DNA of 64,000 nt from Aureimonas mangrovi (GCF_014058705.1 NZ_CP059692.1:3274001-3338000); one strand, 5' to 3'; shown: positions 17,587 through 26,494, numbered from the stretch's first letter. Numbers and translations are program-made. Notes: generated by a model not told the origin, from the sequence alone.

Positions 17587-18732
17587 ATGAAAATTCGTTC
17601 GGCCGTGCTTCGGGAAATGGGCGCGGCGCACCCCTTCGCGCAGAGCCGCCCTCTCTCCATCGAGACGCTGGATCTCCAGGCGCCGGGCCCCGGAGAGGTC
17701 CTTCTGCGCATCCGCGCGGCGGGCTTGTGCCACTCGGACCTTTCGGTGATCAACGGCACGCGCCCCCGGCCGATGCCCATGGCTCTCGGCCACGAGGCGG
17801 CCGGCGAGATCACGGCGCTCGGCGAAGGCGTAACGGATTTGCAGGTGGGCGATCATGTCGTGCTCGTCTTCATGCCGAGTTGTGGCCACTGCCTGCCCTG
17901 CTCGCAGGGGCGGCCGGCGCTCTGCGAACCGGGCGCGGAGGCCAACGGCAGGGGCACGCTGCTTTCGGGGTCCATCCGTCTGCGCGAGCACGGCCGCGAA
18001 GTGCATCACCATATCGGATGCTCGGCCTTCGCCGACCACGCCGTCGTCTCCCGCCGCTCGGTGGTGAAGGTCGACAAGGACCTGCCCTTCGAGGTGGCCG
18101 CGCTGTTCGGCTGCGCGGTGCTGACAGGCGTCGGCGCCGTCGTCAACACGGCCAAGCTCCAGCTCGGTCAGTCAGCGGCGGTGATCGGGCTGGGCGGCGT
18201 CGGCCTCGCGGCCGTTCTCGGCGCCGTCGCTTCGGGGGCCTCGCGCGTGGTCGCGGTGGACTTGTCGGAGGAGAAGCTGCGAATCGCACGCGAACTCGGA
18301 GCGACCGACACGGTGCTCGCGACACGCGCAGATGCGGTCGAGGCGGTGCGCGCGATGACGGAGGGCGGCGCGGATTTCGCCTTCGAGTTCGCCGGTTCGG
18401 CCCGCGCGCTGGAGGCGGCCTATCGCATGACACGCCGCGGCGGCACCACGATCACCGCCGGCCTGCCGGCGCCCGACGCGACGCTGCCCGTGAACATCGT
18501 CAACCTCGTCGCCGAAGAGCGAACCGTGAGAGGCAGCTACATCGGCACATGCGTGCCTGTCCGCGACATTCCCCGCTACGTCGCGCTCTACAAGCAGGGG
18601 CGGTTGCCGGTCGACCGCCTCGGCTCCGGCGTGATCACGCTCGACGAGATCAATGAAGGCTTCGACCGCCTTCACGAGGGCTCTGTCGTGCGTCTGGTCG
18701 TGGGGATGGAAGACGGGCCCCGCACGACATAG
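17587..18732 (+). CDS. Zinc-dependent alcohol dehydrogenase (AdhC/class III-like)
   Basis: The 381-residue MDR-family enzyme has the catalytic zinc region (GLCHSDLSV, GHEAAG), the structural zinc cysteines CGHCLPCSQGRPALC, and the NAD-binding GLGGVGLAAV. The pattern is that of long-chain or aryl-alcohol and S-(hydroxymethyl)glutathione dehydrogenase-like proteins. A GAGGAGGGT ribosome site lies upstream. It stands alone between the ampR gene and a convergent two-component system, so the physiological alcohol is not known. Confidence 0.88.
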   Translation: MKIRSAVLREMGAAHPFAQSRPLSIETLDLQAPGPGEVLLRIRAAGLCHSDLSVINGTRPRPMPMALGHEAAGEITALGEGVTDLQVGDHVVLVFMPSCGHCLPCSQGRPALCEPGAEANGRGTLLSGSIRLREHGREVHHHIGCSAFADHAVVSRRSVVKVDKDLPFEVAALFGCAVLTGVGAVVNTAKLQLGQSAAVIGLGGVGLAAVLGAVASGASRVVAVDLSEEKLRIARELGATDTVLATRADAVEAVRAMTEGGADFAFEFAGSARALEAAYRMTRRGGTTITAGLPAPDATLPVNIVNLVAEERTVRGSYIGTCVPVRDIPRYVALYKQGRLPVDRLGSGVITLDEINEGFDRLHEGSVVRLVVGMEDGPRTT

Positions 18733-18902
18733 CCGCGCCGAATGGCGAACCCGTCAAAGTGGACCCATCACGGCCCGCCGTGAAAACCGGTTGAGCGACG
18801 GGACCTGCCGCACTCCCGCGAGGCGTCCACGGACGGGTGCGAAGCCTCCTCGATCGCAATCAAGGTCGCCCGCCACAGCCCGGCACCATTTCGAGACTGC
18901 GC

Positions 18903-19283
18903 CTAGGCAGCCATGCGATGAAGGGCTTCGACGATCTTCGACGTTTCGTACGGCTTGGGGAAGAAGACGCTTCGGGAAGGCATTCTGACTTTCTCGACGC
19001 TGAAATAGCCCGATGTCAGGATGATCTGGATCGGCGGCCAACGATCGCGAATGAGAGCTGCCATCTTCATGCCGTCCATCCCGCGCGGCATATCGATATC
19101 GGAAAAGACGATGCCGACATCGCGTCGTTCTTCGAGAATCTCGATGGCCTGAATGGCATCGGCCGCCTCGACGGCCTCGAACCCGGCGTCTTCGACAAGG
19201 TCGACGGCGGCCATCCGCAAGACGGGTTCATCCTCAACGACGAGCACCACCTGGCGCTTCGGATCACCTTCCTTCATCGACAT
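18903..19283 (-). CDS. Single-domain response regulator
   Basis: The 126-residue receiver has no output domain. The acidic pair is E17-D18 (VVEDEPVLR), the phosphoacceptor is D62 (VFSDIDMP), and the switch residues are T90 (LTSGYF) and K110 (PKPYET). The start lies 5 bp after the kinase stop, so the two are cotranscribed. Single-domain receivers downstream of HWE kinases often modulate the kinase or act as phosphate sinks in the general stress pathway, as LovR does in Caulobacter. Confidence 0.9.
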   Translation of the reverse strand: MSMKEGDPKRQVVLVVEDEPVLRMAAVDLVEDAGFEAVEAADAIQAIEILEERRDVGIVFSDIDMPRGMDGMKMAALIRDRWPPIQIILTSGYFSVEKVRMPSRSVFFPKPYETSKIVEALHRMAA

Positions 19284-19288
19284 CACGC

Positions 19289-21193
19289 CTAATGCTGCTG
19301 GACTTGATCCAAGGGCGCAGAGAAGATCGCCTTGAACCCTTCCGGTGGGTAATGGAGCTCGCTGCCGCCTGTTCCAGTCAATCCCATGCTGATCAACCGC
19401 GAACCGAAACCACGACGATCGGGCTGCTGCGGGCTGGGTCCGCCGCTCTCCTCCCATCGAAGGATCAGCTCTCCGTTCGTGTTGATCGACCATGCCAGGG
19501 CGACGTGGCCGGTCTCGTTCGACAAAGCGCCGTATTTCAGAGCGTTGGTCGCAAGTTCGTGAAGAAGAAGGGACAGCGAAAGGGTGGCACGAGGGCCGAG
19601 CGTGATGTTCTCGCCCGAGAGGCTGAAGCGATCCCCCATCTCGAAATTTGCAAGCACAGCATCGACGACCTGTCGAAACTGCGCTGCCGACCAGTTCTGC
19701 TGCAGCAGGACGTGATGGGCCGACGCGATCGCATGCAGCCGCTTCTTGAAGGCCTCCACCGCGTCCTTCTCGGTCACACCGCGCAACGTCTGCGTCGCGA
19801 CCGCCTGAACCATCGCCAGCGTATTCTTCATACGATGCGAGAGTTCCTCGTTCAGGATATGCTGCCGGGCCTCGGCGGCCTTTTCATCGCGCATGTCGCG
19901 CGAGATGTTCGCATAGGCGACAACTTCCTCACCACCATCGCGCAGACCGATGATGTCGTAGAGGACGGGGATCAACTCGCCGGTGCGGAAGTGTCGAAAG
20001 GTGAGTTCGCCCCGCCAGTGACCGTCACGATCGACCGCCGGCAGCACCGTGGCCGCAATTTCCGGCCACTGCGCCGGATCGAAGTAATCTCGAATGGATG
20101 TGCGCTCGGCACTGGATGCGTCCGTCAGGCCCACCAGATCGCGCCCTGTCTCGTTGACCCACTCCACGGACCCGTCGAGCCGAGCGACACCGATGAAATC
20201 CCCGGACTGTTCTACGATGCGCGCGAGGCGGCGCGTCTCCTTCTCGCTGACCTTGCGTGCGGTAATGTCGATGGCGGATCCGGAGAAGCGCTTCGCCTTG
20301 CCATCGCGCGTGTAGATCATCCGCCCCTTGCACTCGACCCAGCGCAACGCCTGACCGGGGATAAGAAGTCGATACTCGACCCGGAAATCCGCGCCATTCT
20401 CGAATGTGTCCCTTATCCTTTCGCGCAGGCGGCCGAGATCATCCGCAACGACGAACTCCTGATACTCTTCCATGGTCAGGCCCGCAGCAGCAAGGTCCGG
20501 GTCGAGACCGTAGAGACGGGCGAAATGAGCGTCCCCATGCAGGAGATCGGTCTCGACAATCCAGTCCCAGAGGCCAACGACGCCTGACGCGGCAAGCGCG
20601 ATCTGAAGACGTTCGTCTGCATTCTCGAGACGAAGATTGGCTGCCCGGTATTTTTCTCCCGCAGCGTCGCGTTCCCGGATTGCGCGGCGCAGCTCCATCT
20701 GGGTCATGACCTGACGTGCGAGACGCTCCAGCGTGACGGCCTGATGGGTCGTCAGCCCATCGGGTCGGGGAACATTGTCCAGGACGCAGAGGGTGCCAAT
20801 GGCGACACCGTCCGAGGTTTCCAGCCGTGCGCCTGCATAGAACCGGATGAAGGGATCGCCTGTGACCAGCGAGTTTAATTGGGTTCGCGGATCGAGGGTA
20901 AGATCCGGGATGATCAGAAGGCCGGTCTGCTCCAGCGCATGCGAACAGACCGACTGCTCGATCGGTGTCTGGCACGCATCGAATCCGACACGCGCCTTGA
21001 ACCACTGCCGATCATCGACGACGAGGCTTATGAGCGCAGTCGAGGTATGACAGATTTCGCGTGCCAGATGAACGATATCCTCGAACGCGTCCTCCGGCGG
21101 CGTGTCCAGAATGGCGTAAGTGTCCAATGCGGCGAGCCTTAGCTCGTGCGCAGACGGAGAATTCGTGTCATGTAGCAGTGTGGCGGAAGCCAT
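19289..21193 (-). CDS. HWE-family sensor histidine kinase (GAF-PAS-PAS)
   Basis: The 634-residue cytoplasmic sensor has a GAF domain at ~25-165 (starting from a LAALDTYAILDTPPEDAFEDI-like lead), two PAS domains at ~195-312 and ~325-435, then an HWE dimerisation and ATPase core. The phosphoacceptor is H453 in EELSHRMKNTLAMVQAV, and the ATP lid contains HELATNALKYGALS. There are no membrane spans. HWE/HisKA2 kinases commonly feed the PhyR-NepR-EcfG general stress cascade. The neighbouring genes with EcfG-like promoters fit that role, but the partner is inferred. Confidence 0.9.
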   Translation of the reverse strand: MASATLLHDTNSPSAHELRLAALDTYAILDTPPEDAFEDIVHLAREICHTSTALISLVVDDRQWFKARVGFDACQTPIEQSVCSHALEQTGLLIIPDLTLDPRTQLNSLVTGDPFIRFYAGARLETSDGVAIGTLCVLDNVPRPDGLTTHQAVTLERLARQVMTQMELRRAIRERDAAGEKYRAANLRLENADERLQIALAASGVVGLWDWIVETDLLHGDAHFARLYGLDPDLAAAGLTMEEYQEFVVADDLGRLRERIRDTFENGADFRVEYRLLIPGQALRWVECKGRMIYTRDGKAKRFSGSAIDITARKVSEKETRRLARIVEQSGDFIGVARLDGSVEWVNETGRDLVGLTDASSAERTSIRDYFDPAQWPEIAATVLPAVDRDGHWRGELTFRHFRTGELIPVLYDIIGLRDGGEEVVAYANISRDMRDEKAAEARQHILNEELSHRMKNTLAMVQAVATQTLRGVTEKDAVEAFKKRLHAIASAHHVLLQQNWSAAQFRQVVDAVLANFEMGDRFSLSGENITLGPRATLSLSLLLHELATNALKYGALSNETGHVALAWSINTNGELILRWEESGGPSPQQPDRRGFGSRLISMGLTGTGGSELHYPPEGFKAIFSAPLDQVQQH

Positions 21194-21569
21194 GATGGAG
21201 CCTAAGTCCGGTCTCGCTGATGACGCCCCGGGACGATGCGCTCCGGAATGGATCAGGCGCCTTCATTTACTGAAGTTTCATGGTCGTGGCCAGCGATCTT
21301 CGCTGCGCGCGATCGTTCGCCGGGCGTTGCCCTCAACGGGGAAGCCGCAGGTACGCGGCCACGACCGACGTCGCCGATCGGCAGCAGACCAACTCCACGG
21401 TCGTATCCGGGGAATCACAGCTGCCCCCCATCGCCCTGGGGAGTGGGAGCTTCGACTGACCTCTGTTCGTCGGCAACACGCGACGAAATCCCATATGACG
21501 CTGACGTTCCATATGACAGGAAGGGGGCGAGAGCCCCCTTCCATACTTCCTTGACGTCTACGGGAGACC
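21194..21569. other. 376-bp intergenic region upstream of the kinase gene
   Basis: No gene is supported here. It contains the terminator at 21519-21542 that ends the PRC-barrel gene, and presumably the kinase promoter nearer 21200. Short open frames in the region have no recognisable pattern. Confidence 0.5.
21519..21542 (-). terminator. Terminator hairpin after the PRC-barrel gene
   Basis: A 10-bp perfect stem (GGAAGGGGGC / GCCCCCTTCC) with a GAGA tetraloop lies 27 bp after the stop of the minus-strand gene. The U-tract is weak. Confidence 0.65.
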
Positions 21570-22235
21570 TTACTCGGCAGACTCGAACTCAGGCGCTTCT
21601 TCGAGCTGCTCGCGCGTATAGTTGACCATGATGTGGTCGATGCCCGCGCCGTCCCAGCCCCAGCCTTCACCGCTTTCGGCCATCGTGCCGGTTCCGGTCC
21701 CGGCCGTTCCACCCATCGTGCCCGTCGTCCCGGTCGCGGGCGCGGTTTCCGTGGTCGTGCCCGAGGGTGCCGGGGCGGCGCCGGCGTCAGCCGGGGCCGT
21801 CGTCTCCGCAGCCGTGTCGTCCATCGCCGCAGCTTCCTCGGCCATCACGAACTCGAGCTGGTCGGTGGCGATCGCCACGTCCTTCGTCCCGATGCCGAGG
21901 AAGCCGCCGACACCGACCACGATCGCCTGCACCTGACCCTGATTGTCGAGGAGGAGATCGTCGACCGCTCCGATGCTCTCGCCATCGGCGCCCTGAACGT
22001 CAGCGCCCATCAGGCCGGAGCCGAGCATCTGGCTGCCTTCCTGATAGGTGATGAAGCCGCCCTCGTTCGCCATGCCACCCATCGAGCCGGCATCAGGGCC
22101 CTCGGGCATCGGCGTGGTGCCCTCGGATTCCATCGCCGGCTCGTTCGCCGGAGCCTCCGGCGCTGTGGTCTGGGCATAGGCGGTGCCCGCCATCGCGACA
22201 GAGGTAAGCATCGTTGCGATAAGAAGATTCTTCAT
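21570..22235 (-). CDS. Exported PRC-barrel domain protein
   Basis: The 221-residue protein has a Sec signal (MKNLLIATMLTSVAMAGTAYAQ) and an Ala/Pro/Glu/Met-rich linker. A PRC-barrel follows at ~70-130 (GADVQGADGESIGAVDDLLLDNQGQV... IVVGVGGFLGIGTKDVAI), then a Thr/Ala/Gly low-complexity segment, and a short acidic end. PRC-barrel proteins of this kind are frequent, stress-induced periplasmic proteins of unknown function in Hyphomicrobiales. An EcfG-like promoter lies 34-58 bp upstream. Confidence 0.87.
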   Translation of the reverse strand: MKNLLIATMLTSVAMAGTAYAQTTAPEAPANEPAMESEGTTPMPEGPDAGSMGGMANEGGFITYQEGSQMLGSGLMGADVQGADGESIGAVDDLLLDNQGQVQAIVVGVGGFLGIGTKDVAIATDQLEFVMAEEAAAMDDTAAETTAPADAGAAPAPSGTTTETAPATGTTGTMGGTAGTGTGTMAESGEGWGWDGAGIDHIMVNYTREQLEEAPEFESAE

Positions 22236-22267
22236 TTTCAGTCTCCCGATTCCGGTTTCGCAAGGTC

Positions 22268-22293
22268 AACGGAGGCTGCCCTTCCGATGTTCC
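22268..22293 (-). promoter_or_regulatory. EcfG/RpoE2-type promoter for the PRC-barrel gene
   Basis: Read on the minus strand, GGAAC (22293-22289) is followed by 17 bases and CGTT (22271-22268). This is the GGAAC-N19-TT pattern of the alphaproteobacterial general-stress sigma factor. The -10 lies 33 bp before the ATG. Confidence 0.75.
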
Positions 22294-22466
22294 GAAAATT
22301 CGGGACGCGAACCGCGGCTCGCGCGACAGTCACAGATGCCAAGCCACCGTAAGCCGCGAGAGTTTTCAACAGGCAGTAGGGCCTACATCGCAGCCAAGGA
22401 CGGCATGTAGTTTCACGTCGCAAGCGGGCGGCCAGTCGTTCTCATTCAAGGATGGCCGCTGACCCG

Positions 22467-22546
22467 CGACATGTTCAAATATGGGACGTTGGGCATCTAG
22501 ACCTATCCTGGATAGTGCGCATGGCATCCGATATTCGAACATGTCG
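22467..22546. repeat. Long inverted repeat (16 bp arms, 48 bp apart)
   Basis: CGACATGTTCAAATAT at 22467-22482 is repeated inverted as ATATTCGAACATGTCG at 22531-22546, with 15 of 16 positions matching. The spacer contains a second small palindrome (CTATCC-T-GGATAG at about 22503-22515). It lies between the divergent PRC-barrel and YihY genes and could be a pair of operator sites or a cruciform-forming element. Confidence 0.7.
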
Positions 22547-22590
22547 GCCTGGATGCGCAGGATCGTCCCGACGAGATACCGCGCAGATAG

Positions 22591-22617
22591 GGAACGCAAC
22601 TCCTACCCTTGATCGTT
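22591..22617 (+). promoter_or_regulatory. Possible EcfG-type promoter for the yihY-like gene
   Basis: GGAAC (22591-22595) is followed by 18 bases and CGTT (22614-22617), one base longer than the usual spacing. The -10 lies 30 bp before the ATG at 22647. Confidence 0.45.
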
Positions 22618-22646
22618 CTCTGCACATCAGAACGGCAGGGATCGAT

Positions 22647-23783
22647 ATGAGACGTCAGCGGCCAACGCATTCGAACGGGACCTGGGGCAGCGCCCTGCAA
22701 CTGCTCCTTATGACCGCGGCCAGCAGCGGTATCGCGCTGGTGATCGGCTATCGGGCAAATCGTGAAAGGGCGGCCGAGCTCGATCGACGCGCTGACGCGC
22801 TGGAAGGCCACAAGGAGAAGAGCACCGAGGCAACTTCCGCGACGAAGAGGGAGGGAGGCAATGGCCGAAGCGCGGAACAGCCCAGCGACATTCCTGCGCA
22901 AGGCTGGAAGGCAATCCTCTATCGCACGTATGAGGAGTTCAACAACGATCGCCTGATGCTGGTGGCTGCGGGCCTGACGTTCTACGTCCTGCTCGCGATC
23001 TTTCCTGCGCTCTCGGCAATCGTGTCGATCTATGGGCTTTTCGCCGATCCCTCCACCGTTGCCGAGCATCTGGACACGCTGGAGGGCGTCGTTCCCGCCG
23101 GCGGAATGGACATCATCAGCGAGACGTTGGCTCGGCTTGCTAGCCAAGAGGCAAGCACGCTGGGCTTTGGTCTGGTGTTCGGTCTCGGTGTTGCGCTGTG
23201 GAGTGCCAATGCCGGGATGAAGTCGTTCTTCGACGCTTTGAACATCGTCTATGAGGAAGAGGAGAAGCGCAGCTTCGTCCGTCTGACCTTGGTCACGCTC
23301 GGCTTCACCCTCGCTCTGATCGTTTTCCTGATCGCGGCTATCGGCGCGATCATCGTTCTGCCGATCGCCCTGACCTATCTTCGGCTCGGCACGCTGGAGC
23401 CATGGCTTTTGCTGCTGCGCTGGCCGGTGCTCCTCGTGGTTGTGGCGCTCGGCATCTCGGTGATCTTCCGGTACGGGCCGAGTCGCGAGAAAGCGCGTTG
23501 GCGCTGGGTGAGTTGGGGCTCGGCCATCGCAGCCATCCTATGGCTGGTCGTCTCCCTTCTGTTCTCCTGGTACGCGGAAAACTTCGGAAGCTACGATGAG
23601 ACGTATGGCTCGCTCGGAGCGGCCGTCGGCTTCATGACGTGGATCTGGATCTCTTCCATGGTGATCCTTCTCGGAGCCGAGTTGAACGCCGAACTGGAAC
23701 ACCAGACCGCCAAGGACACCACGACCCCGCCGGAGCGACCAAGCGGCCAACGGGGCGCGCGAATGGCGGACGAGGTCGCGTGA
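22647..23783 (+). CDS. YihY/BrkB-family inner-membrane protein
   Basis: The 378-residue protein has an N-terminal membrane helix (LQLLLMTAASSGIALVIGY), a charged linker, then the YihY core of six spans starting at LMLVAAGLTFYVLLAIFPALSAIVSIYGLF. It keeps the family features ANAGMKSFFDALNIVYEEEEKRSF, YGPSREKARWRWVSWGSAIAAILW and YGSLGAAVGFMTWIWIS. The extra N-terminal helix and linker are unusual compared with plain BrkB. I start it at the ATG at 22647; an earlier frame extension has no family similarity. The function of YihY proteins is not settled. Confidence 0.87.
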   Translation: MRRQRPTHSNGTWGSALQLLLMTAASSGIALVIGYRANRERAAELDRRADALEGHKEKSTEATSATKREGGNGRSAEQPSDIPAQGWKAILYRTYEEFNNDRLMLVAAGLTFYVLLAIFPALSAIVSIYGLFADPSTVAEHLDTLEGVVPAGGMDIISETLARLASQEASTLGFGLVFGLGVALWSANAGMKSFFDALNIVYEEEEKRSFVRLTLVTLGFTLALIVFLIAAIGAIIVLPIALTYLRLGTLEPWLLLLRWPVLLVVVALGISVIFRYGPSREKARWRWVSWGSAIAAILWLVVSLLFSWYAENFGSYDETYGSLGAAVGFMTWIWISSMVILLGAELNAELEHQTAKDTTTPPERPSGQRGARMADEVA

Positions 23784-23833
23784 GGCTGGCCTTCAGCGTC
23801 ACACGATTGCGTAGCCGGCGAACCATTTGAGAT

Positions 23834-23858
23834 GGAACGACCGCGCGGCTGCAACGTC
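23834..23858 (+). promoter_or_regulatory. Possible EcfG-type promoter for the zinc dehydrogenase
   Basis: GGAAC (23834-23838) is followed by 16 bases and CGTC (23855-23858); the last -10 base differs from the CGTT consensus. It ends 50 bp before the ATG. Confidence 0.45.
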
Positions 23859-23907
23859 TGCCTTTGACGACCCTCGATCCGAGTGAGCGAACAGAAGGAC
23901 GCCGACG

Positions 23908-25080
23908 ATGAAAGCTCTCTGCTGGCACGGCACAAACGACATCCGTTGCGATACGGTCGACGATCCGCGCATCGAGGATTCGCGCGACGTCGTGATCAAG
24001 GTCACGAGTTGCGCGATCTGTGGATCGGACCTGCATCTGATGGACGGGCTGATGCCCGAGATGCATAGCGGCGACGTGCTCGGACACGAGTTCATGGGCG
24101 AGGTCGTCGAGGTCGGCTCGCCGGACCATCCGCTGAAGAAGGGCGATCGCATCGTCGTCCCCTTCAACATCAATTGCGGTGAATGCCGCATGTGCAAGAT
24201 GGGCCTCTACTCCTGCTGCCAGCGCTCGAACCGCAACGCCGACAAGGCCGCCGAGATGTTCGGCTACCCGATCGCCGGCCTCTTCGGCTATTCGCATATT
24301 CTCGGTGGCTATTCCGGCGGCCAGGCCGAGTATGTTCGCGTACCCATGGCCGACTTCGCGCCGATCAAGGTTCCGGACGGGATGAGCGACGACGACGTCC
24401 TCTTCCTCACCGATATCTTCCCGACTGGCTATCAGGGCGCCGAGCAGTGCGATCTGAAAGGCGGCGAGACCGTCGCGGTATGGGGTTGCGGACCGGTCGG
24501 TTTCTTCGCGATCCAGTCCGCAAAGCTGCTCGGCGCCGAGCGGATCATCGCCATTGAGACCGTCCCGGAACGGATCGAACTCGCCCGGCGCGCCGGCGCG
24601 ACAGACATCATCGATTTCGCCAAGGAAGACGTTTTCGAGCGGATCAAAGAGATTACCAAGGGCGAAGGTGCGGACGCGGTGATCGAGTGCGTGGGCATGG
24701 AAGCCGATGCCGGCCACGGGCAAGGCGGCGTCCTGTCGGCCATCAAGAAGAAGGTCGCACCGGCTGAACGCGAGTTCGCGCTCACCCAGGCGATCCAGTC
24801 GGTGCGTCCCGGCGGTGTCGTGTCGATCCCTGGCGTCTACGGCGGCCCACTGTCGATCAACATGGGCCAGGTGGTGCAGAAGAGTCTGACGCTGCGCAGC
24901 GGGCAGACGCACGTCAAGCGCTACCTCGACCCGCTGACGAAACTGATCCGGGAGGGCAAGGTCGACATGACCTCGCTCATCAGCCATCGCAGCGCCGATC
25001 TTGCCGAAGGGCCGGACCTCTACAAAGCCTTCAAGGAGAAGCGCGACGGCTGCACAAAGGTCGTCTTCAACCTCGGCTGA
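23908..25080 (+). CDS. Zinc-dependent alcohol/formaldehyde dehydrogenase
   Basis: The 390-residue MDR enzyme has catalytic zinc segments CAICGSDLHLMDG and GHEFMGEVVEVG, structural-zinc cysteines in NCGECRMCKMGLYSCC, and the NAD motif VWGCGPVGFF. It carries the FDH-like insertion with GHGQGGVLSAIKKKV, as in glutathione-independent formaldehyde dehydrogenase (FdhA) relatives. The protein is often found in stress clusters with Mn-catalase. The next gene follows after a 43-bp gap and is probably cotranscribed. Confidence 0.88.
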   Translation: MKALCWHGTNDIRCDTVDDPRIEDSRDVVIKVTSCAICGSDLHLMDGLMPEMHSGDVLGHEFMGEVVEVGSPDHPLKKGDRIVVPFNINCGECRMCKMGLYSCCQRSNRNADKAAEMFGYPIAGLFGYSHILGGYSGGQAEYVRVPMADFAPIKVPDGMSDDDVLFLTDIFPTGYQGAEQCDLKGGETVAVWGCGPVGFFAIQSAKLLGAERIIAIETVPERIELARRAGATDIIDFAKEDVFERIKEITKGEGADAVIECVGMEADAGHGQGGVLSAIKKKVAPAEREFALTQAIQSVRPGGVVSIPGVYGGPLSINMGQVVQKSLTLRSGQTHVKRYLDPLTKLIREGKVDMTSLISHRSADLAEGPDLYKAFKEKRDGCTKVVFNLG

Positions 25081-25123
25081 CAACAGGCGGCCGTCCGCCG
25101 CTCTTGATGGATAGGAGTTCACC

Positions 25124-25432
25124 ATGGGAACGACCCTGAAGGCCCAGTTCGAAACACGACGCGACGCAGAGATGACCGTTGAACGCCTCGTGCAGGAGCA
25201 TGGGATCGAGCGGACCGACATCTTCATCGCACCCGTCAGCGCGCAGAACAGCGCCGGCGTCAAATCGGCCGGCGCAGACCGCGAAGCGGGCGAGCCGAGT
25301 GTCGAAGGCCGCGCGGACACTGCGTCGAACGGGCCGATCGAGGTTTCTGTCGAGATAGCCGACGAACAGGCGGCGACGACGATCCGAGATGCCTTCTCGG
25401 AGTTCGATGCGCATGACGTGAACCAGAGCTGA
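25124..25432 (+). CDS. Small conserved hypothetical protein
   Basis: The 102-residue soluble protein starts MGTTLKAQFETRRDAEMTVERLVQEHG and ends DEQAATTIRDAFSEFDAHDV. The two ends look like two halves of a ferredoxin-like alpha/beta unit that detects or binds a partner, similar in outline to heat-induced YflT-type proteins. The middle (25-65) is Ser/Ala/Glu-rich and likely disordered. A TAGGAG ribosome site precedes it, and it is bounded downstream by a strong terminator. I do not recognise a named family. Confidence 0.7.
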   Translation: MGTTLKAQFETRRDAEMTVERLVQEHGIERTDIFIAPVSAQNSAGVKSAGADREAGEPSVEGRADTASNGPIEVSVEIADEQAATTIRDAFSEFDAHDVNQS

Positions 25433-25448
25433 TCGCGCGAGCTTACCG

Positions 25449-25490
25449 AAATGCCGTCGGCGATCAGCCTTTGATCACCGGCGGCATTTT
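25449..25490 (+). terminator. Rho-independent terminator before the Mn-catalase gene
   Basis: An 18-bp stem with two mismatched or wobble positions joins AAATGCCGTCGGCGATCA (25449-25466) to TGATCACCGGCGGCATTT (25472-25489). It is followed by TTG. It ends the dehydrogenase/hypothetical unit. Confidence 0.75.
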
Positions 25491-25509
25491 GTCGTCGACG
25501 TCATTTATC

Positions 25510-25534
25510 GGAACACCCACCCGACCGTGCCGTT
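25510..25534 (+). promoter_or_regulatory. EcfG/RpoE2-type promoter for Mn-catalase
   Basis: GGAAC (25510-25514), then 16 bases, then CGTT (25531-25534): an exact consensus. The -10 ends 26 bp before the ATG, and GGGAGAA follows as ribosome site. Confidence 0.8.
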
Positions 25535-25560
25535 GCTCTCTCTCACACGGGAGAACTCCA

Positions 25561-26487
25561 ATGTTCATGCGCGTCGACAAACTGCAGGCGGATTTGCCTG
25601 CGCCGAAGAAAGCCGACCCAAACGCTGCCGCTGCTCTGCAGGAGCTGCTCGGCGGAAAATACGGTGAAATGTCCACCCTCGGGAACTACATGTTCCAGAG
25701 CTTCAATTTCCGTTCCAAGGACAAGTTGAGGCCCTTCTACAGCCTCGTCGCCTCGATCACCGCCGAAGAGCTTGGCCATGTCGAGCTTGTCTCCAACGGC
25801 GTTGCCATGGTCGCCAACGGTCCCGACAAGCCAAAAGGCGACACCGGCGATGGCGGCGACATCTCGGGTGCGCCGTTCGCCGACATGAAGGACATCCGAT
25901 CTGCGGCCTCGTTCCTGTCCGGCGGCGGCGGCGCCATGCCGGTCGATTCCAACGGTATTTCCTGGAACAACGGCTACGTCACGACGACCGGCAACGTCGT
26001 CGTGGATCTGCTTCACAACTTCCACCTCGAGTGCGGCGCTCGGCTGCACAAGCTGCGCGTCTATGAAACGGTCTCGGACCCGACCAGCCGTGAAGTCTGC
26101 GGCTACCTCCTGGTGCGCGGCTCCGTCCACGCGCATGCCTACGCGTTGGCGCTGGAGAAGATCACCGGCGTCAAGATCAAAGATTTCCTGCCGACGCCGA
26201 ACATCCCGCTCGGCAACATCCCCGAATGCCAGAAGTATCTGGACGAGGGCTCGCATCGGCGCCTCTACACCTGGAGCCCGAACGACTACAAGGAGATGTC
26301 GGGCATCTGGGGCAATGGCGAGGTGGCGCTGCCGGACGATCCTCCGGGCGAACTCGAGGTGGTCGAAGGCATGCCGGACGGCGGCAAGATCCACCAACTG
26401 ACTGGTGTGCCCTCGGCTTTTACCCCGGACTACGCTCCAGAGGAGATGTTCGAGATCGCCGAGAAGCTGACCAAGGCAGCTCGCTGA
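25561..26487 (+). CDS. Manganese catalase (ferritin-like)
   Basis: The 308-residue dimanganese catalase starts MFMRVDKLQADLPAPKKADPNAA. It has the four-helix-bundle metal ligands in YMFQSFNFRSK... SLVASITAEELGHVELV and FHLECGARLHKLRVYE, followed by the family C-terminal region (MSGIWGNGEVALPDD). It dismutates hydrogen peroxide in the cytoplasm without heme. The ATG at 25561 follows a good ribosome site; an upstream extension to 25471 crosses the promoter and terminator and is not used. Its own EcfG-like promoter marks it as a general-stress gene. Confidence 0.92.
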   Translation: MFMRVDKLQADLPAPKKADPNAAAALQELLGGKYGEMSTLGNYMFQSFNFRSKDKLRPFYSLVASITAEELGHVELVSNGVAMVANGPDKPKGDTGDGGDISGAPFADMKDIRSAASFLSGGGGAMPVDSNGISWNNGYVTTTGNVVVDLLHNFHLECGARLHKLRVYETVSDPTSREVCGYLLVRGSVHAHAYALALEKITGVKIKDFLPTPNIPLGNIPECQKYLDEGSHRRLYTWSPNDYKEMSGIWGNGEVALPDDPPGELEVVEGMPDGGKIHQLTGVPSAFTPDYAPEEMFEIAEKLTKAAR

Positions 26488-26494
26488 CCGAAAC

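Noticed and set aside
21485-21509. GGAAC-N18-TT on the minus strand as a possible promoter of the kinase gene
   Set aside because: It is about 290 bp from the kinase start and the -10 reads ATTT, so the match may be chance.
23632-25320. 562-codon minus-strand ORF antisense to the zinc dehydrogenase
   Set aside because: It crosses several plus-strand genes and a promoter and has no domain; shadow frame.
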